From: JBBSEZ01 sp038239195
GTDB lineage: Bacteria > Planctomycetota > Planctomycetia > Gemmatales > Gemmataceae
Assembly (NCBI GenBank): GCA_038239195.1
Contig: JBBSEZ010000585.1
Coordinates: 1-5,221, forward strand
Length of the DNA: 5,221 bases
Reading direction: 5' to 3'
The notes below the pieces were generated by a model that was given only the letters and a program-made list of their open reading frames with translations, had not been told where the DNA came from and searched no databases. This document shows, one piece after another, positions 1-5,221 of this stretch; positions within the stretch are counted from its first letter, which is position 1; the number at the start of each line of letters is the position of its first letter. The translations under genes and the position numbers were made by a program.

Positions 1-63
1 ATGCACAGTCAGGGGGTTGGAGAGGAAGACTGCTGCGTCTCGCAAGAGGCGTTGGAGATGCTT

Positions 64-97
64 GAGCCGGATGAAGGGTAACTTTCAAGTCCGGTTC
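64..97 (+). ncRNA. Group II intron domain V (catalytic hairpin)
   Basis: The 34 nt fold as expected for domain V. The lower 9-bp helix pairs 64-72 with 89-97, including G66·T95 and T72·G89 wobbles. A two-base AA bulge sits at 87-88. The upper 5-bp helix pairs 73-77 with 82-86. It is capped by a GTAA tetraloop of the GNRA type at 78-81. The catalytic AGC triad is at 65-67. Helix lengths, bulge position and loop type all match the conserved domain V, which holds the catalytic metal ions in splicing. No base breaks the fold, so this copy looks functional at this domain. Confidence 0.9.
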
Positions 98-100
98 TTA

Positions 101-138
101 GGGGAGGGGGTGGCGGCAACGCCACCTCCTTACCCGAC
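101..138 (+). ncRNA. Group II intron domain VI with bulged branch-point A and 3' splice site
   Basis: A long hairpin pairs 105-115 with 120-130 around a GCAA tetraloop at 116-119. Below it, G104 can pair with T131, A132 is unpaired, and GGG at 101-103 pairs with CCC at 133-135. A single bulged adenosine 7 nt from the 3' end is the usual branch nucleotide whose 2'-OH attacks the 5' splice site to make the lariat. The 3' splice site is therefore placed between C138 and A139. Three bases (98-100) join it to domain V, as is normal. Confidence 0.85.
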
Positions 139-143
139 ATGGG

Positions 144-179
144 CCTCGGACCGTCAGCAAACGGTGGCTGTCGGCGAGG
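144..179 (+). repeat. Imperfect inverted repeat / hairpin next to the intron junction
   Basis: An inner 5-bp stem pairs ACCGT (150-154) with ACGGT (161-165) around a 6-base loop. An outer 5-bp stem pairs CCTCG (144-148) with CGAGG (175-179), with a 9-base unpaired stretch on the 3' side (166-174). There is no T-run after it, so it is not a standard intrinsic terminator. It lies six bases from the predicted intron 3' end and may be part of the target site or chance in GC-rich DNA. Confidence 0.35.
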
Positions 180-352
180 TGGGCAGCGCGGACGGGCCCG
201 CCGGCCTCACGGCGCCGCCCAGCGTCGCCCAAATTGAGGATACCGACCGAGACCAAACGGGCGGCTCGGGCGGGGCGGCCCATCGGCAACTGGCGCCGGC
301 CCGCCCCTTGCTCCCGCCCCGCCGCTCCCATAAAGCATGCTGCATCTCTTTC

Positions 353-358
353 AGGAGG
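353..358 (+). promoter_or_regulatory. Ribosome binding site that fixes the tricorn gene start
   Basis: A perfect AGGAGG core lies 5 bases before the ATG at 364. The in-frame ATG at 337 lies upstream of this site and has no purine-rich sequence of its own. The protein starting at 364 opens directly with a classical signal peptide, whereas starting at 337 would put nine extra residues in front of it. Confidence 0.85.
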
Positions 359-363
359 CATTC

Positions 364-3300
364 ATGCGATCGTGGCCCCTTCTGGCGCTGGCCCTCGTCC
401 TGGCCCTCGCCCCGTCCGCCAACGCCGCCGCCCCCGCTCAGAACAAGGGCGAGGCCCGACTCTTGCGCTTCCCCACCATTCACGGCAAGACTGTTGTCTT
501 CACCTACGCCGGCGACCTCTATACCGTCCCCTCCGCGGGGGGCATCGCGCGGCGCCTCACCAGCCACGAAGGCTTCGAGATGTTCGCCCACTTCTCGCCC
601 GACGGCAAGCACGTCGCCTTCACGGGCCAGTACGACGGCAACACCGAGATCTACGTCATCCCCGCCGAGGGGGGCGTTCCCAAACGGCTCACCTACACCG
701 CCACCCTGGGCCGCGACGACGTTTCCGACCGCATGGGGCCCAATAACATCGTCATGGGATGGGCCCCCGACGGCAAGCACGTCGTCTTCCGCTCGCGCAT
801 GCACTCGTTCAACGACTTCCTCGGCCAGCTCTACAAGGTGCCCCTCGCCGGCGGGCTGGCGGAGCCGCTGCCCCTGCCGCGCGGCGGGTTCTGCTCCTAC
901 TCGCCCGACGGCAAGAAGCTCGCCTACAACCGCGTCTTCCGCGAGTTCCGCACCTGGAAGCGCTACCGCGGCGGCATGGCCGACGACGTCTGGGTCTACG
1001 ACTTCGCCACCAAGAAGACCGTCAACCTCACCAACGACCCCGCCCAGGACGTCTTCCCCATGTGGCACGGGAGCAAGATCTACTTTCTCTCCGACCGCGG
1101 GCCCGAAAAGAGGATGAACCTTCACGTCATGGGCGCCGACGGCAAGGGCCTCCGCCGGCTGACCGACTTCAAGGACTTCGACGTCAAGTTCCCCACCCTC
1201 GGCGACAAGGCCATCGTCTTCGAGCAGGCCGGGTGGATCTACCGCTTCGACCTCGACACCGAGAAGGCCACCCAGGTCCCCATCCGCATCCTCGAAGACC
1301 GCGCCGTCGCCCGCACCAAGCTCCTCAACGTCGCAAAGGACGTCACCAACTACGAGATCTCCCCCGACGGCAAGCGGGCCCTGTTCGGGGCGCGCGGCGA
1401 GGTCTTCACCGTCCCCGCCAAGACGGGCGCCACGCGCAACCTCACCAACACCCCCGGAGCTCACGAGCGCAACAGCAAGTGGTCGCCCGACGGCAAGCTG
1501 ATCGCGTTCGTCTCCGACAGAAGCGGGGAGGACGAAATCTGGGTCGTCCCCTCCGAGGGTGGGGAGGCGCGGCAACTCACCACGAAGGGCGACAACTACA
1601 AGTACGAGATCGCCTGGTCGCCCGACAGCAAGAAGATCCTGTGGTCGGACCGGAAGCTCGGCCTCTACTACGTCGAGGTCGCGACGAAGGCGGTCAAGCG
1701 CATCACCAAGGCCAAGGTGTGGGAGATCCGCGACGCGGCCTGGTCGCCCGACAGCCGGTGGATCGCCTACTCGGAGCAGGAGGAGGAGACGCAGAACCGC
1801 GTCTACCTCTACTCGCTGGCCCGGGCCAAGAGCTTCCCCGTCACCGGGGGTCGCCACGCCTCTACCTCGCCGGCCTTCAGCGGCGACGGCAAGTATCTGT
1901 TCTTCGTCTCGCAGCGCGACTTCAACCCGATCTACAGCGCCACCGAGTGGAACCACGCCTATCGCGACATGGCGCGCATCTACTTCGTCACCCTCTCCAA
2001 GGACACGCCCTCGCCCTTCCGCCCGCGCGGGGACGACGAGCCGGCCCCGGCGCCCAAGGCGAAGAAGGACGACAAGGCCCCCGCCAAGGCCAAGGACGTG
2101 GTGCTGACGGTCGATACCGACGGCCTCGAGGAGCGCGTGCTGCGGCTACCCGTGGCGCCGGCCAACTACCGCAATCTCCAGTCGGTCGGCAGCTCGCTCT
2201 ACTACGTCCGCCAGAGCAGCGGCGGGGGTGGGCCGGCGTTTCAGCTCTACGACCTGGCCACGCGCAAGGAGACGGCGCTGGGCGCGATCGGCGGGTACGA
2301 GATCAGCGCCGACGGCAAGAAGATCATCGTCTCGCAGGGCGGGAAGTACGCGATCCTCGACCTGCCGAAGGGGCCGGTGACGATGGGTGAGGGGCTCAAC
2401 CTCTCCGGAATGGAGATGACGCTCGACCGGGAGAAGGAGTGGAAGCAGATCTTCCACGAGTGCTGGCGGCAGATGCGCGATTTCTTCTACGACCCCGACA
2501 TGCACGGCGTCGATTGGAAGGCGATGCGGTCGCGCTACGAGGTGCTCCTGCCCCACGTCGCGCACCGGGCCGACCTGACCTACGTCATCGGCGAGATGAT
2601 CGCCGAATTGAACGCCGGGCACGCCTACGTGGGCGGCGGGGACATGCCCCGGCCGGCGCGCGTGCCGCTGGGGCTCCTCGGGGTGAAGCTGGAGCGCGAC
2701 AAGAGCGGCTTCGTCAAGATCGTAAAGGTGCTGCGTGGCTCGCGCTGGGACCCGGCCCTGCGATCACCGCTCAACGAACTGGGCGTCAACGCCAAGGACG
2801 GCGAGTACGTGATCGCGGTCGATGGCAAGTTGACGAGCAAGGTGAGCAACATCCACGAGCTGCTCGTCAACAAGGCGGGCAAGCAGGTCACGCTCAAGCT
2901 TAACGCCGAGCCGAAGGAGGCGGGGGCCCGCAGCGTGGTGGTGGTGCCGGTCGGCAGCGAGGGAGACCTCTACTATCACGACTGGGTGGAGGGCAACCTC
3001 CGGAGGGTGACGGAGGCGACGGGCGGGAAGGTCGGGTATCTGCACGTGCCGGACATGATGGCGAACGGGCTGAATCAGTTCTCGAAGTATTTCTACCCGC
3101 AGGTGCGCAAGAAGGCCCTCATCATCGACGTGCGCGGCAACGGCGGCGGCAACGTCTCGCCGATGCTCATCGAACGGTTGCGGCGCGAGATCGGCATGGT
3201 GACGATCGCCCGCAACAGCGTGCCGCGCCCCGACCCGGCGGCGATGCTCTACGGGCCGATGGCGTGCTTGATGAACGAGTTCTCGGCCTCCGACGGCGAC

Positions 3301-3627
3301 CTGTTCCCGTATCGATTTCGCCATCACAAGCTCGGCAAGCTGATCGGCAAGCGGAGCTGGGGCGGGGTGGTTGGCATCCGCGGGACGCTGCCGCTGCTGG
3401 ACGGCGGAACGCTCAACCGGCCGGAGTTCTCGCGCTACGACGTGGCCGGGCGCGAGTGGATCATCGAGGGCCACGGGGTCGATCCGGACGTCGTGGTAGA
3501 CAACGACCCGGCCCGCGAGTTCGCCGGCATCGACGACCAGCTCGAACGGGCGATCAAGGAAGTGCTGGCCGAGCTGAAGAAGGGCGAGAAGAGCGTTCCC
3601 CCGCTGCCGCCGTACCCGAAGCGGTAG
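364..3627 (+). CDS. Exported tricorn-type serine protease (S41 family)
   Basis: Predicted 1087-aa tricorn protease homologue; archaeal tricorn (about 1070 aa) cuts peptides released by the proteasome or other proteases. Residues 1-21 form a signal peptide (MRSW, Leu/Ala-rich core, ANA cleavage site), so this copy should act outside the cytoplasm. Residues about 30-675 are beta-propeller repeats, with PD40-type motifs (SPDGK and variants) at about 79, 135, 181, 334, 375, 420, 462, 508 and 650. A Lys/Ala/Pro-rich insert lies at about 558-580. The C1 helical domain is at about 678-757, PDZ at about 768-857 and C2 at about 859-1070. Family comparison gives His753 (NAGHAY), nucleophile Ser976 (SASDGD), Glu1035 (EGHGVDPD) and an oxyanion Gly cluster in DVRGNGGG (922-929). 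The residue before the His is Gly752, where Thermoplasma tricorn has an active-site Ser. Cleavage specificity is not known. The gene is intact and ends in TAG; a second exported protein follows after 45 bases. Confidence 0.95.
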   Translation: MRSWPLLALALVLALAPSANAAAPAQNKGEARLLRFPTIHGKTVVFTYAGDLYTVPSAGGIARRLTSHEGFEMFAHFSPDGKHVAFTGQYDGNTEIYVIPAEGGVPKRLTYTATLGRDDVSDRMGPNNIVMGWAPDGKHVVFRSRMHSFNDFLGQLYKVPLAGGLAEPLPLPRGGFCSYSPDGKKLAYNRVFREFRTWKRYRGGMADDVWVYDFATKKTVNLTNDPAQDVFPMWHGSKIYFLSDRGPEKRMNLHVMGADGKGLRRLTDFKDFDVKFPTLGDKAIVFEQAGWIYRFDLDTEKATQVPIRILEDRAVARTKLLNVAKDVTNYEISPDGKRALFGARGEVFTVPAKTGATRNLTNTPGAHERNSKWSPDGKLIAFVSDRSGEDEIWVVPSEGGEARQLTTKGDNYKYEIAWSPDSKKILWSDRKLGLYYVEVATKAVKRITKAKVWEIRDAAWSPDSRWIAYSEQEEETQNRVYLYSLARAKSFPVTGGRHASTSPAFSGDGKYLFFVSQRDFNPIYSATEWNHAYRDMARIYFVTLSKDTPSPFRPRGDDEPAPAPKAKKDDKAPAKAKDVVLTVDTDGLEERVLRLPVAPANYRNLQSVGSSLYYVRQSSGGGGPAFQLYDLATRKETALGAIGGYEISADGKKIIVSQGGKYAILDLPKGPVTMGEGLNLSGMEMTLDREKEWKQIFHECWRQMRDFFYDPDMHGVDWKAMRSRYEVLLPHVAHRADLTYVIGEMIAELNAGHAYVGGGDMPRPARVPLGLLGVKLERDKSGFVKIVKVLRGSRWDPALRSPLNELGVNAKDGEYVIAVDGKLTSKVSNIHELLVNKAGKQVTLKLNAEPKEAGARSVVVVPVGSEGDLYYHDWVEGNLRRVTEATGGKVGYLHVPDMMANGLNQFSKYFYPQVRKKALIIDVRGNGGGNVSPMLIERLRREIGMVTIARNSVPRPDPAAMLYGPMACLMNEFSASDGDLFPYRFRHHKLGKLIGKRSWGGVVGIRGTLPLLDGGTLNRPEFSRYDVAGREWIIEGHGVDPDVVVDNDPAREFAGIDDQLERAIKEVLAELKKGEKSVPPLPPYPKR

Positions 3628-3660
3628 CGCCATCGGTGGGCCGTCATTCGCAATCCTTGT

Positions 3661-3664
3661 GGAG
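3661..3664 (+). promoter_or_regulatory. Ribosome binding site of the HELVH-ChaN gene
   Basis: GGAG lies 8 bases before the ATG at 3673, within the purine-rich stretch GGAGCGGAAA. It supports this start, which also puts a signal peptide at the N-terminus. The 45-base gap between the genes (3628-3672) shows no hairpin followed by T residues, so co-transcription with the tricorn gene is likely. Confidence 0.65.
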
Positions 3665-3672
3665 CGGAAATC

Positions 3673-5221
3673 ATGCTCGTTCTCCGTTGGCGCTTCCGGC
3701 CCGCCCTGGTGCTCGCCCTGTTCGCCGCCCCGGCCTTCGGCGCCGCCCCGCCCACCCCGCCGTCGGAGCTGGAGAAGACGCTGCGCAAGCTGGAGAAGGA
3801 CGTCGCCGCCGTGCGCGGATTGGCCTTCAAGAAGCCCGTCGTCGCGCACGTCCTCGCGCGCCGTGAAGGGGGGCCGCCCGGGATTCAGGGCTACTACAGC
3901 ACCAAGGACAAGGCGCTCTTTCTCTACGACGACGTGAAAGGCAACTACCAGCGCGGCGTGCTGATTCACGAGCTGGTCCATGCGCTGCAAGACCAGCACT
4001 TCGGCCTGGCGAAGTTGCACGCCCGCACCTTTGGCAGCGACGCCGAACTGGCCCTGGCCGCCCTCGTGGAAGGCGACGCCACCTACACCATGATCGAGCT
4101 CCTGAAAAAGGAGCAGCCGGCCGTCGCCAAGATGCTCGCCTCCCCCCTGGAGAAGTCGCGCAACCTGCAAAACTCCTTCCTCTACGCCCAGGGCGCCCGC
4201 TACGTCGCCGCCCTGCACAAGAAGGGCGGGTGGCCGGCCGTCAACGCTCGCTACCGCTTCCCCCCGCAAGCCACGGCCACTGTCCTCCACCCCGAAGGCG
4301 CCCCCACCGTGAACCTCGGCCCCGGCAAGTCGCGCGGCGAGTACGCGCTCATCGCGCTTCTGCACAGTCACCCCGCCACAGCGCCGGAGAGCGTGCGCGC
4401 GGCGGCGGGCTGGCGCGGCGACCGCGTTATCGAGGACGGCGCGAAGAAGGCGTGGGAGATCGCCTTCGGCACGCCGGAGCAGGCGCGGTACTTCCACGCC
4501 GCCCTGGCCAAGTTGCGCACCTCCCAGGGGGGGAGTTGGAAGCAAACGCTGCGCGAGCCGGACAGCATCGCGTGGCGCTCGGCCAAGGGGGCCTTGCGCG
4601 GCCTGCTGGTGCGCGAGACGACCGTGCTGGAGATCGAAGCGCCGGACGAGAAGAGCTACCGGGCGCTGCTCGACAAGGTCGAGGGCCCGCCGGCGCTGAC
4701 GATCTACTCCGCCCGCGACAAGCGCACCCTGACGTTCGGCGAGCTGATTGATCGGCTCCTCCGGGCCGACGTGGTCTGCGTGGGCGAGACGCACGACAGC
4801 GTGCTGCATCACCGGGTGCAATTGCAGATCATCCGGGCCCTGTATGCGCGCGACGACCGGCTGGGCGTCGGCATGGAGATGTTTCAGCGCCCCTACCAGG
4901 GGGTCATCGACCGCTACCTCGCCGGCTCGATCGGCGAGTCGACGTTTTTGAAGCAGTCGGAGTACCGCGAGCGCTGGGGCTTCGACTGGTCGCTGTATCG
5001 GCCCATCGTCGAGTTCTGCCGGCGCAACAACGTGCCCCTCGCGGGGCTCAACGTGTCGAAGGAACTGCGGGCGCGGGTCTCGAAGGTCGGGCACGCCAAA
5101 CTGAGCGAGGACGAGAAGAAATTGATCGGCGCGATCGATTTCTTCGTCAAGGACCACCGGGCCTACTGGTTCGACCGCCTGGGCAAGATGCACGGGCCGG
5201 TGAAGTTGCCCGCGGACCAGC
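3673..5221 (+). CDS. Exported HELVH metallopeptidase-like / ChaN-domain fusion protein, 3' end cut by window
   Basis: An uninterrupted frame of 516 codons runs from ATG 3673 to the window edge with no stop. Residues 1-24 look like a signal peptide (Arg-rich start, hydrophobic core, cleavage near AFGA). There is no lipobox Cys, unlike classical ChaN lipoproteins. Residues about 30-330 resemble the zinc-metallopeptidase-like proteins with HELVHALQDQHF. His99 and His103 would bind zinc with Glu100 as the catalytic base, and Glu133 in LVEGDA is a likely third ligand. A later GWRGDR motif (246-251) fits the same group. From about residue 335 the sequence is a ChaN/DUF399 (haem-binding family, Pfam Cofac_haem_bdg) domain. 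It shows VCVGETHD (368-375), HHRVQ (379-383), GMEMF (400-404), a WGFDW segment (435-439) and PLAGLN (455-460). About 180 residues of this domain are visible; the family is usually nearer 250-300. Substrate unknown. It could act as a protease, a haem binder, or both. The domain calls are firm; the function is inferred. Confidence 0.88.
   Translation, partial: MLVLRWRFRPALVLALFAAPAFGAAPPTPPSELEKTLRKLEKDVAAVRGLAFKKPVVAHVLARREGGPPGIQGYYSTKDKALFLYDDVKGNYQRGVLIHELVHALQDQHFGLAKLHARTFGSDAELALAALVEGDATYTMIELLKKEQPAVAKMLASPLEKSRNLQNSFLYAQGARYVAALHKKGGWPAVNARYRFPPQATATVLHPEGAPTVNLGPGKSRGEYALIALLHSHPATAPESVRAAAGWRGDRVIEDGAKKAWEIAFGTPEQARYFHAALAKLRTSQGGSWKQTLREPDSIAWRSAKGALRGLLVRETTVLEIEAPDEKSYRALLDKVEGPPALTIYSARDKRTLTFGELIDRLLRADVVCVGETHDSVLHHRVQLQIIRALYARDDRLGVGMEMFQRPYQGVIDRYLAGSIGESTFLKQSEYRERWGFDWSLYRPIVEFCRRNNVPLAGLNVSKELRARVSKVGHAKLSEDEKKLIGAIDFFVKDHRAYWFDRLGKMHGPVKLPADQ

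Larger units (their letters stand above)
1..138 (+). mobile_element. Group II intron, 3' terminal part (end of domain IV, domains V and VI)
   Basis: This is the downstream end of a group II self-splicing intron, a retroelement normally carrying a reverse transcriptase/maturase in domain IV. The call rests on two adjacent RNA folds. The first is a 34-nt domain V at 64-97. The second is a domain VI hairpin at 101-135 with a bulged A at 132, followed by a 3' end in ...CCGAC. The intron should end at C138, which fits the usual AY 3' terminus and puts the branch-point A seven bases from the splice site. Bases 1-63 would be the 3' side of domain IV; no maturase residues are recognisable there, so the protein-coding part must lie upstream. 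The intron points the same way as the protease gene that starts 226 bases later. The structural class cannot be assigned from this fragment. Confidence 0.87.
139..363 (+). other. Intergenic region: intron 3' exon and leader of the tricorn gene
   Basis: About 225 bases with no gene that can be supported. Several frames are open in both directions, but this is expected at such high GC, and none of the translations reads as a known protein or has its own ribosome binding site. The region holds an imperfect hairpin just after the intron junction (144-179) and a ribosome binding site at its end (353-358). A very weak promoter-like pair is present: TTGCTC at 308-313 and CATAAA at 329-334, with a 15-base spacer. 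It is too poor to call. What the intron was inserted into cannot be told, because the 5' exon is outside the window. Confidence 0.55.

Noticed and set aside
308..334. Possible promoter (TTGCTC and CATAAA boxes)
   Set aside because: The boxes match consensus poorly and the spacer is only 15 bases; a chance match cannot be excluded, so it is mentioned but not called.
17..1117. Open frame on the + strand crossing the intron end and the start of the tricorn gene
   Set aside because: It runs through the folded domain V and VI sequence and then out of frame through the protease gene. The product is low-complexity Ser/Pro/Thr/Arg with no ribosome binding site.
154..1956. Long open frame on the - strand (about 600 codons)
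   Set aside because: It lies antisense to the propeller half of the tricorn gene and is kept open only by the GC-rich, C-ending codons of that gene. Its translation is a repetitive Gly/Val/Glu/Ala mix with no known domain.
598..2316. Recurring CCCGACGGCAAG-like sequence
   Set aside because: These are codons for the SPDGK motif of the propeller repeats, spaced irregularly in one reading frame; they are not a DNA repeat array or CRISPR.
759..2390. Out-of-frame + strand open frame inside the tricorn gene
   Set aside because: It gives an Arg/Gln/Pro-rich product with no motif, and overlaps fully with the recognised gene.
3628..3672. Possible terminator between the two genes
   Set aside because: No stable hairpin followed by T residues is present in the 45-base gap.
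3659..3937. Short + strand open frame starting just before the HELVH-ChaN gene
   Set aside because: It overlaps the real gene in another frame, and its start falls before the ribosome binding site at 3661. The product is a Pro/Arg/Ser-rich shadow.
2764..5193. Very long open frame on the - strand (about 809 codons)
   Set aside because: It is antisense to the end of the tricorn gene and all of the HELVH-ChaN gene, both of which have clear conserved motifs. Its own translation has none and is rich in His, Arg and Ala as expected of a shadow.

Overview
The window is very GC-rich, with C or G at most third codon positions. Everything recognised lies on the + strand: the 3' end of a group II intron, then two long genes for exported proteins. 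A GC-rich bacterium in which both gene families occur with signal peptides fits, for example a planctomycete such as a Gemmata relative. That placement is inference from style and gene content; no marker gene here proves it.

Layout. Bases 1-138 are the terminal part of a group II intron. A complete 34-nt domain V and a domain VI with a bulged A seven bases from the 3' end can be folded by hand. The maturase and the rest of the ribozyme lie upstream of the window. Bases 139-363 are non-coding as far as can be judged; they are the 3' exon and the leader of the next gene. Bases 364-3627 encode a full-length tricorn-type protease (S41 family; beta-propellers, C1, PDZ, C2) with a Sec-type signal peptide. 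The start is set by an AGGAGG site 5 bases upstream. After a 45-base gap without a visible terminator, 3673 to the window edge is an open reading frame of 516 codons that runs off the end. It encodes a signal peptide, a HELVH zinc-peptidase-like domain with a downstream EGD motif, and then a ChaN-type domain (haem-binding family, GETHD and GMEMF motifs).

How the genes may work together. The two genes are probably one transcription unit and both products are predicted to leave the cytoplasm. A plausible reading is an envelope protein- or peptide-breakdown unit. The tricorn protease would trim peptides, and the second protein would join a metallopeptidase module to a haem-binding or TIKI-like module. 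The fusion is the most unusual item here. The link to haem or to proteolysis is a hypothesis from domain content, not something the sequence proves.
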